NCBI RefSeq assembly: GCF_009765355.1
Contig: NZ_VTHK01000073.1
Span: 1-38,238 of the forward strand
DNA length: 38,238 nt
Source: Amycolatopsis anabasis
Lineage (GTDB): Bacteria; Actinomycetota; Actinomycetes; Mycobacteriales; Pseudonocardiaceae
Reading direction: 5' to 3'
This document shows, piece after piece, positions 16,004 through 24,193 of this stretch; within the stretch, counting starts at the first letter, position 1; every line of letters begins with the position of its first letter. Under the pieces are notes generated by a model. The model saw nothing but the letters and a program-made list of their open reading frames with translations, had not been told where the DNA came from and ran no database searches. Both the position numbers and the translations under genes were made by a program.

Positions 16004-16972
16004 ATGACACAGACGACGCGCCGATCCGCACTCTCCGAGGATGAGGCGGCGACCGCTCTTGCGGTCGAGATCCGCGGCCTGCGCTGCAGCTACGGAGGCT
16101 ACGAGGCGGTCCGGGGCATCGACCTGGAAGTGCGCACCGGGGAGGTGTTCGCACTGCTGGGCACCAACGGCGCGGGCAAGACCACCACCCTGGAGGTGCT
16201 CAGCGGCTTCCACGCTCGTACGGGTGGAACGGTGTCGGTGCTCGGCGTCGATCCCGGCTCCGGGATGGCCCGCCTGCGGGCACGCATGGGGGTCATGCAG
16301 CAGGAGGGCGGGTTCATCGCTGAGCTTTCGGTCGCCGAGACGCTGCGGCTCTGGCAACGACTGACCAGCAGACCCGATGACCCCGAGCGGCTGCTGGCCC
16401 GCTTCGAACTCGCCGAGCGTGCCGACGTGCACGTGGCCAAGCTCTCCGGTGGCGAGCGGCGCCGACTGGACCTGGCATTGGCCGTGTGGGGCACCCCCGA
16501 GCTGGTCATCCTCGACGAGCCGACCACCGGACTGGACCCCGAATCGCGGCGCCGCACCTGGGATGCGATCGCCGAGCTCACCGAGGCCGGCCGCACGGTC
16601 ATCCTCACCACCCACTACCTCGACGAAGCCGAGGCGCTGGCCGACCGGCTCGCGATCATGCACCGCGGCCGGATCGCTGCCTCGGGCACACTGGCCGAGA
16701 TCGTCGCGGCCCGGCCCGCGGGCTTCTCCGCCGACATTCCCGGCACGCCACCGCCCGAGCTACCTGAACTCGACGGTGACATCACCATCACCGCATCGGA
16801 CGGTGCGACCGCCGTCGCGGTCTCGACCCACGACCTGCAGGACGACCTCACCCGCTTCCTCGACTGGGCGAGCGGGCGCGGGATCCGCCTGGAAGGGCTG
16901 CGCGCCGCCCCGGCCTCGCTGGCCGAGATCTACCACAGCGTGCGTGCCGCCGACACCGACGAGGAGGGCTAG
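16004..16972 (+). CDS. ABC transporter ATP-binding protein (drug/antibiotic exporter type)
   Basis: This encodes 322 residues. Walker A is LLGTNGAGKTT (about residues 51-61), the Q-loop is GVMQQEGGF, the signature is KLSGGERRRLDLAL (about residue 146), Walker B is LVILDEPTTGLD and the H-loop His is in ILTTHYLDEAEAL. About 90 further C-terminal residues form a small accessory domain typical of the DrrA/CcmA subfamily. It pairs with the permease gene 3 bases downstream to form an ABC-2 type exporter. The divergent two-component system probably controls it. Confidence 0.95.
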   Translation: MTQTTRRSALSEDEAATALAVEIRGLRCSYGGYEAVRGIDLEVRTGEVFALLGTNGAGKTTTLEVLSGFHARTGGTVSVLGVDPGSGMARLRARMGVMQQEGGFIAELSVAETLRLWQRLTSRPDDPERLLARFELAERADVHVAKLSGGERRRLDLALAVWGTPELVILDEPTTGLDPESRRRTWDAIAELTEAGRTVILTTHYLDEAEALADRLAIMHRGRIAASGTLAEIVAARPAGFSADIPGTPPPELPELDGDITITASDGATAVAVSTHDLQDDLTRFLDWASGRGIRLEGLRAAPASLAEIYHSVRAADTDEEG

Positions 16973-16975
16973 AAC

Positions 16976-17716
16976 ATGCTGCAGGCACTGGCCGCCACGG
17001 AGCTACGCGTGCTCTGGCGCAACCGCACGGCACTGTTCACCGCAGGTCTGCTGCCCATGGCGATGGGCATCCTCTGGCTGTTCACCTATCCCACGCAGAC
17101 CCCGAGCCAGTGGGCCACCGTGGTCGCGCTCCAGCTCGCCGTGATCGTCGGCATGAGCATCTACCTCACCGCGACCTCCACCATCGTGGCCAGACGCCAC
17201 ACCCTGGTGCTCAAGCGGCTGCGCACCAGCGAGCTCTCCGATGCGGGGCTGCTCGCCGGTCTTCTCGCTCCCGGCCTGATAACCGCACTCGTCCAGCTGA
17301 TCGTGTTCGGGATCATCGACACCGTCGTGGGTGCGCCGGCACCGTCCGATCCTGGCGCGCTGCTGCTGGCCATACTCGCGGGCCTGTCTCTGTCGGTCAC
17401 CGCGGCGCTGGCCACGACGCTGATCACGCCGAGCCCGGAACGGGCCAATATCACCGGCCTCCCGCTGGTGTTCGTGCTCATCATCGGTTCGATCGTGCTC
17501 ACCGTGAACACCTCTGGCACCCTGCCGCAGGTCCTGATGGCCGTCCCCGGCGCCACCATCGGCAGGCTCACCGCGCTGGTCTACGGCGGGGGCACCTGGA
17601 CCATCGGCGCCGCCGGTCTCCCCGCCGCGCTGCCCGCTATCGCCGCCTTGCTGTTCTGGCCGATCGTGTTCGTCGTCCTGGCACGCAAGCGGTTCCGCTG
17701 GGACCAGCGCAACTGA
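16976..17716 (+). CDS. ABC-2 type transporter permease
   Basis: This encodes 246 residues with GAGGAGGG before the ATG. Six hydrophobic segments are visible, beginning at LFTAGLLPMAMGILWLF (about residues 18-34) and ending with PAIAALLFWPIVFVVLARKR. The cytoplasmic stretch VARRHTLVLKRLRTSELSDA before the third segment is a hallmark of ABC-2 permeases (coupling helix region). It works with the ATPase encoded just upstream; exported cargo cannot be inferred. The next gene begins 58 bases later after a 7-base-stem hairpin. Confidence 0.92.
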   Translation: MLQALAATELRVLWRNRTALFTAGLLPMAMGILWLFTYPTQTPSQWATVVALQLAVIVGMSIYLTATSTIVARRHTLVLKRLRTSELSDAGLLAGLLAPGLITALVQLIVFGIIDTVVGAPAPSDPGALLLAILAGLSLSVTAALATTLITPSPERANITGLPLVFVLIIGSIVLTVNTSGTLPQVLMAVPGATIGRLTALVYGGGTWTIGAAGLPAALPAIAALLFWPIVFVVLARKRFRWDQRN

Positions 17717-17723
17717 ACAGCTC

Positions 17724-17745
17724 GGCCGGGGTCGATCACCCGGCC
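17724..17745. terminator. Hairpin after the ABC permease gene
   Basis: GGCCGGG and CCCGGCC form a 7-base stem with an 8-base loop, starting 7 bases after the permease stop. It could partly end transcription before the gene at 17775. No T-run follows, so readthrough is likely. Confidence 0.4.
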
Positions 17746-17774
17746 ATGGTCACGACGCCGAAACAAGGAGCGGA

Positions 17775-18107
17775 ATGTCGGAACTCACCATCTCCTCAGC
17801 CGAGGTCACCAGCGAACAACTCGTCGAGGCACTGCGCGCCGGTCTTGACCCGCGCTACGAGGTGCAGCCCGGAAAGCGGATGCCTTCCTCCGCGTTCGGG
17901 AATCCCCGGTCCGACCAGTCCGACGTCATCCTCGTGGAGAGCAGCCCGATGGTCCGCGCCCAGGTCACCCTCGTCTACCAAGCGGAACACGCCGTAGTCC
18001 GGATCACTCCAGGGGGACTGCTGGGAAACCGTCTCATCAACACCTTCGGCATCGCCCGGAAAATCAAGCAGGTTCTCCGAGGAACGCCCGGAATCGGAGC
18101 AAGCTGA
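17775..18107 (+). CDS. Small hypothetical protein
   Basis: This encodes 110 residues with a good ribosome binding site (AAGGAG) 6 bases before the ATG. It is soluble by composition: an N-terminal helix (TSEQLVEALRAGLDPRYEVQ) followed by beta-rich segments (DVILVESSPMVRAQVTLVYQ) and a C-terminal amphipathic tail GLLGNRLINTFGIARKIKQV. I do not recognise the family. It follows the ABC exporter operon on the same strand and may be co-transcribed with it. Confidence 0.7.
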   Translation: MSELTISSAEVTSEQLVEALRAGLDPRYEVQPGKRMPSSAFGNPRSDQSDVILVESSPMVRAQVTLVYQAEHAVVRITPGGLLGNRLINTFGIARKIKQVLRGTPGIGAS

Positions 18108-18158
18108 CCTTCGTCGACGTCTTTCCAATATGCGCATTTACCGCAACGGAGTCGAATA

Positions 18159-18549
18159 ATGAGCGAAGCAACTACGCCTGCGCAGGTCCTCGCACTGTTC
18201 CGGGAAGCGTGGGACGCCGGTGACGCGTCAGCGTACGGAAAGCTGTTCACCGAGGATGCGACGTACGTGATCTTCACCGGCCACGCCCTGCTCGGGCGAG
18301 AGCAGATCCAGAACAATCATCACGAGGTGTTCACGAAATGGCAGAAGGGCAAAACTCATCGTAGAACCGATGCGGACAACGATGCTCGATGACGATACCG
18401 CCGTCATTCTCACCAAAGGCGGGATCGGGACCGACCGCATCGAGTTCGACAAATTTCAGACCTTCACCCTTGTCCGTCGCGAGGACCGCTGGTTCATCGC
18501 CGCATTCCAGAACACCGAGATGGGCGCTCACGCGAGTATCCCGCGATGA
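18159..18549 (+). pseudogene. SgcJ/EcaC-like NTF2-fold protein with a frameshift
   Basis: The first frame reads MSEATTPAQVLALFREAWDA and then GKLFTEDATYVIFTGHALLG, the start of a SgcJ/EcaC-type NTF2-like protein. At about 18345-18352 (GGCAAAACTC) the frame changes; the correct continuation is KLIVEPMRTTMLDDDTAVIL, then FQTFTLVRREDRWFIAAFQN and NTEMGAHASIPR with a stop at 18547. A two-base loss at the A run would explain it. The corrected product of about 130 residues matches the family length. The damage is a single event, so a recent mutation or a sequencing error is equally likely. Confidence 0.8.
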
Positions 18550-18586
18550 CCAGTTGATCGGCACGCTACCCTCAAGGAGAACAATC

Positions 18587-18640
18587 GTGTCCCTTTCCGT
18601 ATCCCTCGCTCCGATGAGCCTGTCCGGGCAGGTGGTCTGA
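18587..18640 (+). CDS. Possible 17-residue peptide or truncated gene start
   Basis: AAGGAGA is followed 6 bases later by a GTG that opens the frame MSLSVSLAPMSLSGQVV and stops at 18640, one base before the ATG of the next gene. The ribosome binding site is the best in the neighbourhood. It could be a leader peptide coupling translation of the 18642 gene. Alternatively MSLSGQVV is the usual start of an SDR protein, so this may be the first codons of a deleted SDR gene. Neither reading can be proven from sequence. Confidence 0.3.
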   Translation: MSLSVSLAPMSLSGQVV

Positions 18641-18641
18641 C

Positions 18642-19097
18642 ATGCCCACCCTGCGCGCACGCCGGACCGGCTTTCCTGCCCGCTACGAGATCGTCAGCGG
18701 CGATGTCCCCGTCACGACGGTTTCCGCGCGGACCGCGCAACACGGAGGCGAACTCGATGTGGGCGGGCAGGCTTACCAACTCGACGGCTCGGCGTTCGGC
18801 AGCAACTGCCACCTGCTTTCCGCGGATGGGCGAGAGGTGGCCAGCGCCGAACGCACCGGACTGCGGAGCTGGAACATTGTGGCCGCCGGGCGGCAATTCC
18901 GGCTCACCCGCGCCGCGTTCGGCAACAGGAACATCGAACTCGCCGAGGGGGACAACCGGATCGGCCGGGTCCGCAAGGTCACCCGCGGAGCGGAGGCCGA
19001 CCTGCCCGGACTCGACCGCCCGATAGATGCCTTCGTCCTGATCGTCGCACTGGCCATGTGGCAGCGGCGACGCCGAGCCGTCGTCATCGCCCGCTGA
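18642..19097 (+). CDS. Conserved hypothetical beta-rich protein
   Basis: This encodes 151 residues. Most of the protein alternates short beta strands and turns (GGQAYQLDGSAFGSNCHLLS, then GRQFRLTRAAFGNRNIEL). The last 25 residues are hydrophobic then basic (DAFVLIVALAMWQRRRRAV), suggesting a C-terminal membrane-touching helix with an inside-positive tail. The beta repeats recall tubby/LURP-one-like folds, but this is only an impression. It starts one base after the small frame at 18587 and stands alone before the aldo/keto reductase. Confidence 0.7.
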   Translation: MPTLRARRTGFPARYEIVSGDVPVTTVSARTAQHGGELDVGGQAYQLDGSAFGSNCHLLSADGREVASAERTGLRSWNIVAAGRQFRLTRAAFGNRNIELAEGDNRIGRVRKVTRGAEADLPGLDRPIDAFVLIVALAMWQRRRRAVVIAR

Positions 19098-19175
19098 CCG
19101 GCAACGCCAGGACCCGGTGAAACTCAGGGCCGGTCGACGTGCCGGATTCTCCCGATGACAACGAAAGGACAGTCC

Positions 19176-20198
19176 ATGGCTCGGCTAGGCCATTCCGGGA
19201 TCGAGGTGTTCCCGTTCGCCCTTGGCGGTAACACGTTCGGCTGGACCAGTGACAAGGCGAATTCGCATCGAGTGCTGGACGCCTACGTCGCGGGTGGGGG
19301 CAACTTCATCGACACCGCAGACAGTTACTCCTCGTTCGTGCCGGGCAACTCCGGTGGCGAGTCGGAGACGATCATCGGATCGTGGCTGGCCAGCCGTAAG
19401 AACCGAGAGGCCATCGTGATCGGTACCAAAGTGAGCGATCATCCGAAGTTCAGGGGGTTGGCCGCGGCCAATATCACTGCGGCCCTGGACGCCTCGTTGA
19501 CGCGGCTGAAAGCCGACCACGTCGATGTGTACTACGCTCACCACGACGACCCTAAGACACCGCTCGCCGAAACCATCGGGGCGTTTGACGCGCTGCGTAA
19601 AGCTGGGAAGATCCGGACGGTGGGCTTGTCGAACTACACCGGCGCCCGCCTCGCGGAGTGGCTCGAGGTGTCTCGCCGCGAAGGATATGAACCACCGACG
19701 GTCCTTCAGCCGAACTACAACCTCGTGACGCGACAACCGTTCGAGCGCGATATCGCTCCCATTCTCGCGCACGAGGGGATCGTTGCCGTACCGTACTTCG
19801 CGCTGGCCAGCGGATTCCTGACCGGCAAGTACCGCGACGTCGGTAAGTATCGCAAGATCGCGCCATACCTTACGCTGGCTGGTGGGATCCTCACCGGAAA
19901 GTACCGCGGGAAGAAGGGCTTCGGCGAAGGCGAAGCAATCCGTCAGGTTCTCGCCAGCCGGAACTTTTCCCAAGCTGGACTTGCCGTTGTCGAGGTGGTC
20001 GAGGACATCGCGTCTGCCCGTGGAGTGGAGATGCCCACGGTGGCGATCGCCTGGCTGCGCGGCCGCTCTGGCGTGGCCGCACCGATCGCGAGCGCCCGCA
20101 CGGTCGAACAGCTCCCGGCTCTGCTGGCCTCAGCAGAGTTTGACCTCACCGCGGACGAGACAGCAGCACTGGACGAGGTTTCCGCACGAATCGGATGA
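19176..20198 (+). CDS. Aldo/keto reductase with an internal duplication
   Basis: This encodes 340 residues. The start at 19176 is chosen because AAAGGA lies 7 bases before this ATG; an upstream ATG at 19155 has no ribosome binding site. Family motifs are FIDTADSY (catalytic Asp-Tyr), a Lys in IGTKVS, HHDDPKTPLAETIGAFDALR with the catalytic His region, KIRTVGLSNY and VLQPNYNLV. The NADP-loop segment is present twice: PYFALASGFLTGKYR and, 24 residues later, PYLTLAGGILTGKYR. The second copy differs at many synonymous positions. This makes the protein longer than most relatives. The function is probably reduction of an aldehyde or ketone of unknown identity. Confidence 0.92.
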   Translation: MARLGHSGIEVFPFALGGNTFGWTSDKANSHRVLDAYVAGGGNFIDTADSYSSFVPGNSGGESETIIGSWLASRKNREAIVIGTKVSDHPKFRGLAAANITAALDASLTRLKADHVDVYYAHHDDPKTPLAETIGAFDALRKAGKIRTVGLSNYTGARLAEWLEVSRREGYEPPTVLQPNYNLVTRQPFERDIAPILAHEGIVAVPYFALASGFLTGKYRDVGKYRKIAPYLTLAGGILTGKYRGKKGFGEGEAIRQVLASRNFSQAGLAVVEVVEDIASARGVEMPTVAIAWLRGRSGVAAPIASARTVEQLPALLASAEFDLTADETAALDEVSARIG

Positions 20199-20264
20199 GC
20201 CCGCATACTGGCAGCGGAGTTCCTCCTCACCACCGGCGGCGACGTAGCCAGAACGTACCGGCCG

Positions 20265-20638
20265 TCATGTCTGCAGCGGCAGGTGCGCGAACTCCTGGTC
20301 GGCCCACAGGGTCGCGAACTTGCGCTCCGAGTAGGGCTGTGCGGCTGGTTCGGTGCTGATCCCCCAGGTCGTCCCGGCGTTGTCGTACTCGGCCCAGCCG
20401 AGATCCTGCCCGCGGGCGAAAGCGAGCCACGCCTTGCGCATGGCCGCCGAGACCGCCACGATCTCGGCGGGTGGGTGTTCGCCGAGCAACTTCTGCGCGA
20501 GGTACCGTTCAGATTTCCGAAGACGAGGGGGATGTCAAGGCCGTGGCAGGCACCGAGCGCGCCGCCCTGCACCGGGCGCCTCGACGGTGAGCTCGTAGAG
20601 ATAGGACCGGCCGGCGTGGTCCCGAGCGAGGTGCAGCA
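20265..20638 (-). pseudogene. C-terminal remnant of a type B carboxylesterase
   Basis: Minus-strand frames read LHLARDHAGRSYLYELTVEA, then (shifted) GGALGACHGLDIPLVFGNLN with the catalytic His in GACHG, then (shifted again) LLGEHPPAEIVAVSAAMRKA and WLAFARGQDLGWAEYDNA, ending ATLWADQEFAHLPLQT at 20265. This is the last 120-130 residues of a para-nitrobenzyl-esterase-like carboxylesterase. Two frameshifts and loss of the Ser-containing N-terminus show it is dead. It abuts an integrase fragment on the opposite strand. Confidence 0.7.
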
Positions 20639-20655
20639 AAACTGCCGAGCCAGGC

Positions 20656-20784
20656 ACGGGGTTACACCGCCGAATGCGCCGAGGACCACGTCACCCCGGC
20701 CGGAGCATCCTGGGCCAGCTACGCCTCCCACCGACATCAGCCCGGAGAACTCACGAACCGTAATACGCGATGCCATCAGTAGTG
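20656..20784 (+). pseudogene. Integrase C-terminal fragment, second copy
   Basis: The plus strand reads GYTAECAEDHVTPAGASWAS, then YASHRHQPGELTNRNTRCHQ and stop. This is nearly the same as the end of the broken integrase at 916 (GYTAECAEDHATLAGASWAS). DNA similarity continues past the first copy's stop (CGCGATGCCATCAGTA in both). The two copies lie in opposite orientation 20 kb apart. Nothing of the rest of the gene is seen here. No gene is seen between 20785 and 20971. Confidence 0.65.
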
Positions 20785-20971
20785 GTGAGAGGGGACAGAG
20801 CAGGCGGATCGAGTTGGTCCGACACGTTCGGGTGGATGATTGACTGAGGTCGGAATCAGCGGGTGCCAACTGCTTCCGCCGGATCGCCACGACACGATTC
20901 AACTCCGGTTGGATCGAGGCGACAATATGACCGCCGGGGCTGCTTCCGTCACGGCCCCGTTCTTCGGCCAC

Positions 20972-21670
20972 TCACTCGGCCTGGTTGGGGTGATCGGGTG
21001 CGCAGCTGATCAGCAGCTGGGCGGTGTGCGCGATGTGGTCGCGCAGCAGGTTCTGAGCATGGTCGGCGTCGCGGGCGATAGCGGCGTCGAGTAGTGCTCG
21101 ATGCTCGGCGGCGACGTCGCGGCCGGGTTCGTTGCCCAAAGACACCGACCACTGCCGGTACAGTTCGGCCTCCTGCCGCAACGACCGCGCCGTGTCGAGC
21201 AGCCGCTGGTTGCGGCAGCCGGCGAGCAGTGCGTGGTGGAAGGCCGCGTGTGCCTGCGACCACTCGTCGGACAGGTGGTCCGGATCGGCCGGGTCGCGGT
21301 AGGGCGTGCGTTCCAGAAGGTGGTGCGCGGCAACGGCATCGGCCTCCCAGCGCGTGTCGCCTTCCCGCACCGAGAGTCCCAGTACCAGTGCTTCGATCTC
21401 CGCCCGCGCCTGTGTCAGCTCGGCTAGATCCTGATGGGACAGCGGCCGCACCAAGTAGCCCTGACGCGGCCTGGCCACCACCAGCCCTTCGGCGACCAGC
21501 CTCGTCAGCGCCTCGCGGGTAGCGCCGACGCTCACCTTGTAGCGGTCGGCCAGGTCCGGGAACTTGAGCCGCCCGCCCGGTACCAGCCGACCGGCGAGGA
21601 TGTCGGCGCGTAACGCCTGGTGGATGCCGTCGGTGCGGGTCGCTCCGCCGCTCTTGGTCATGCCCTCCAC
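20972..21670 (-). CDS. GntR family regulator (FCD/FadR subfamily)
   Basis: This encodes 232 residues from a GTG start; an ATG three codons later is an alternative. The winged helix-turn-helix (residues 15-75) reads HQALRADILAGRLVPGGRLK and VGATREALTRLVAEGLVVAR. The FCD ligand-binding domain (residues 85-220) has ARAEIEALVLGLSV, AHAAFHHALLAGCRNQRLLD and HRALLDAAIARDADHAQNLL; the His in these helices commonly bind a metal. Divergent from the amidohydrolase operon, with three TTnCGAA boxes in the gap, it likely represses that operon until a pathway intermediate binds. Confidence 0.92.
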   Translation of the reverse strand: MEGMTKSGGATRTDGIHQALRADILAGRLVPGGRLKFPDLADRYKVSVGATREALTRLVAEGLVVARPRQGYLVRPLSHQDLAELTQARAEIEALVLGLSVREGDTRWEADAVAAHHLLERTPYRDPADPDHLSDEWSQAHAAFHHALLAGCRNQRLLDTARSLRQEAELYRQWSVSLGNEPGRDVAAEHRALLDAAIARDADHAQNLLRDHIAHTAQLLISCAPDHPNQAE

Positions 21671-21679
21671 TCTAGCACT

Positions 21680-21726
21680 TTACGAATCCCGGTTAAACTT
21701 TCGAAAATTTGGGTATAGTTTCGAAT
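21680..21726. promoter_or_regulatory. Three TTnCGAA boxes and promoter between GntR gene and catabolic operon
   Basis: TTACGAAT (21680-21687), TTTCGAAA (21699-21706) and TTTCGAAT (21719-21726) are spaced 19-20 bases centre to centre, close to two helical turns. A good -10 (TATAGT, 21714-21719) lies between the second and third. The arrangement fits an operator of the GntR protein that blocks the promoter of the amidohydrolase operon. Confidence 0.6.
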
Positions 21727-21763
21727 TCAACCCCAGGTCCACCGGCCACACGAGGAGTCATTG

Positions 21764-23170
21764 ATGCCTGAGAACAACCTTCGACGTCCGACCGTTCTCC
21801 GTGGCGGGACGGTCCTCATCATGGATTTCGGCCGCACCGTGCTCGAAGACCAGGACGTGCTCGTGGTCGACGGCCGGATCGCCGCCATCGGTGTCGATCT
21901 CGTCGTTCCCGACGGCACGGACGAGATCGACGCCCGCGGCGGCATCGTCATGCCCGGGATGGTCGACACCCACCGGCACATGTGGCAGACCACGACCCGC
22001 GGATACGGCGCCGACTGGATACTCACGCAGTACTTCGTGTGGTACTACCTGAACTGGGGCAAGAAGTTCCGGCCGGAGGACATCTATGCCGGGAACCTCC
22101 TCGGCGCGCTGGAGGCGCTCGACGCCGGGGTCACCACCTGCGTGGACTGGTCCCACGGCCTGCAGACGATCGATCACGCCGACGCCGCGGTCGACGCGCT
22201 CGCCTCGGTGCCGGGGAGGTTCGTGCTGGCGTACGGCAACATCCAGGACGCGCCCGCGAACTGGACCGGCACACCCGAATTCCGCAAGTTCTTCGATCGT
22301 CGGTCCGGGGATCTCGAAGGCTTCCAGATCGCCTTCGACGTCACCGGCGATCCGAGCTTTCCCGAGCAGCCCGCGTTCGAGGTCGCCCGGGACCTCGACC
22401 TGGCGGTGACCACGCACGCCGGAATCCGGGGCGCGAGCGGCGACGACGCCCTGCGACTGATCCACGAGCACGGCTACAGCGAGGCCAGGACGGTGTACGT
22501 GCACGCCTCGACGCTCTCGGCGGACTCCTACGCCCGAATCGCGGCGACCGGCGGATCGGTGTCGGTGTCCACGGAAAGCGAGCAGAGCGCCGGGCAGGGC
22601 TATCCCGCGACGGCCGCCCTGCGAGCCCACGGCATCCCGGTGTCGCTGTCGCAGGACAGCTGCGTACTCGGCAGCGGTGACCTGTTCTCCGCCATGCGCA
22701 CGACGCTGGGTGCCGATCGCGCCTACGAGCACCTGCAGGCGCACGCTCGCGACGAGACCATCACCCATGTCTCCCTGCGTGCCGACCAGGTCGTCGAGTG
22801 GGCCACCAGGGGTGGAGCGCGAGCGCTTGGGCGGGACAGCGAGATCGGCAGCGTCGAGGTCGGCAAGAAGGCGGACCTCGTGCTCGTCCGCAACGACGAC
22901 TCGCCGGCGATGACGCCGCTGCTGAACCCGCACGGGCACGTCGCCCTGCACGCTCAGCGCGCCGACGTCGACACGGTCCTGGTCGACGGCCGGATCGTGA
23001 AGCGCGATCACCGCCTGGTCGGTGTCGACCTGGCCGGTGCCCGCCGCGCGGTCAACGCCACGGTCGACTACCTGCGCACCGAACTCGGCGAGCAGGCCTG
23101 GCGCGAGGGCATGAACCCGGAGATCCCCGACACCAAGGTCCTCGACAACCCCTACACCTACACCTACTAA
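21764..23170 (+). CDS. Amidohydrolase family protein (ATZ/TRZ, cytosine deaminase-like)
   Basis: This encodes 468 residues from ATG at 21764, in frame one codon after a TTG. The N-terminal beta domain is followed by the metal motif GMVDTHRHMW (His70, His72). Further metal ligands are His in VTTHAGIRG and His in VYVHASTLS, and the Asp in SLSQDSCVLGSG replaces the usual GTD. The C-terminal GSVEVGKKADLVLV and VDTVLVDGRIVKR complete the composite beta domain. Relatives (AtzA, TrzN, guanine and SAH deaminases) remove amino or chloro groups from heterocycles. Here it heads an operon with ring-cleavage enzymes, so deamination of an aromatic or heterocyclic compound is a reasonable guess. Confidence 0.93.
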   Translation: MPENNLRRPTVLRGGTVLIMDFGRTVLEDQDVLVVDGRIAAIGVDLVVPDGTDEIDARGGIVMPGMVDTHRHMWQTTTRGYGADWILTQYFVWYYLNWGKKFRPEDIYAGNLLGALEALDAGVTTCVDWSHGLQTIDHADAAVDALASVPGRFVLAYGNIQDAPANWTGTPEFRKFFDRRSGDLEGFQIAFDVTGDPSFPEQPAFEVARDLDLAVTTHAGIRGASGDDALRLIHEHGYSEARTVYVHASTLSADSYARIAATGGSVSVSTESEQSAGQGYPATAALRAHGIPVSLSQDSCVLGSGDLFSAMRTTLGADRAYEHLQAHARDETITHVSLRADQVVEWATRGGARALGRDSEIGSVEVGKKADLVLVRNDDSPAMTPLLNPHGHVALHAQRADVDTVLVDGRIVKRDHRLVGVDLAGARRAVNATVDYLRTELGEQAWREGMNPEIPDTKVLDNPYTYTY

Positions 23171-23334
23171 CGGTCAGCAGCCACGCACGGGTAACCCCGC
23201 CGAAGCGATGACGCGTCGGCAGCGCGGCATCGGGTGTGCCCCCGGTACTCACCCGCGGCCCCGGGTCCGAGCCGACGCCATCTCCGGTCTGCTCGACGAC
23301 GTGATGTCCGACCGAATCCCTGAAAGGCAAAACA

Positions 23335-24192
23335 ATGAAACTGGCCAATGTGGACGGACGCGCGGTCCTGCTGACCGCCGACGACAAAGGGGTCGACGTC
23401 GAGACGGCGTCGGGTGGCGAGTTCGGCCCCGGTCTCGCGTCCGTTTACGAGAACTGGGACGGGTTCCGGGCCTGGGCGGAACAGCCGCCCGCCGGACCCG
23501 GCATCGTCTTCACCCGCGCGCGGCTGGGCTCGCCGTCACCGGCCCCTCGGCAGATCATCGCGATCGGCCTGAACTACGACACCCACGCCGCCGAGTCCGG
23601 ATTCGCCGCACCGGGCGGACTCCCCCCGACATTCACCAAGTTCGTCTCCGCGCTGACCGGCCCCGACGCGGAAGTCGTGCTGCCCGCCGGTGGCGACGTG
23701 GACTGGGAGGTGGAACTCGTCGCCGTCATCGGCCGGACCGCCACCCGCGTCGCGGAATCCGAGGCATGGGATCACGTCGCCGGGGTGACGATCGGGCAGG
23801 ACCTCTCCGAACGCGTCACGCAACTGGCCGGTCCCGCCCCGCAGTTCAGCCTGGGAAAGTCGTTCCCGAACTTCGCGCCGGTCGGGCCGTGGCTGGTCAC
23901 GCCGGACGAACTGGCGAACCGGGACGACCTGGCGCTCGGCTGCGCGGTCGACGGCGAGACCGTGCAGGACAGCCGCACCCGTGAACTGATCTTCCCGGTC
24001 GCCAGGCTGGTTTCCGCGCTGTCACGGACCATCACCCTGTACCCGGGCGACCTCCTCTTCACCGGGACCCCGGCGGGCGTGGGCATGGGCCGCACGCCGC
24101 AACGGTTCCTGCGGCCCGGCGAACACCTCGTCAGCTGGATCGAAGGCATCGGCGAGATGCACCAGACATTCGTCACCGCACAGGAGGACTGA
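23335..24192 (+). CDS. Fumarylacetoacetate hydrolase family protein
   Basis: This encodes 285 residues with GAAAGG before the ATG. The FAH core begins near residue 75 (QIIAIGLNYDTHAAESG) and carries the metal ligands in the family pattern: Glu in DVDWEVELVAVIG, then Asp in IGQDLSERV, and FSLGKSFPNFAPVGPWLV. The C-terminal LYPGDLLFTGTPAGVGMG is diagnostic. Members hydrolyse acylpyruvates or hydrate and isomerise meta-cleavage products. Placed 164 bases after the amidohydrolase and 1 base before the dioxygenase gene, it probably processes the ring-cleavage product. Confidence 0.95.
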   Translation: MKLANVDGRAVLLTADDKGVDVETASGGEFGPGLASVYENWDGFRAWAEQPPAGPGIVFTRARLGSPSPAPRQIIAIGLNYDTHAAESGFAAPGGLPPTFTKFVSALTGPDAEVVLPAGGDVDWEVELVAVIGRTATRVAESEAWDHVAGVTIGQDLSERVTQLAGPAPQFSLGKSFPNFAPVGPWLVTPDELANRDDLALGCAVDGETVQDSRTRELIFPVARLVSALSRTITLYPGDLLFTGTPAGVGMGRTPQRFLRPGEHLVSWIEGIGEMHQTFVTAQED

Positions 24193-24193
24193 C

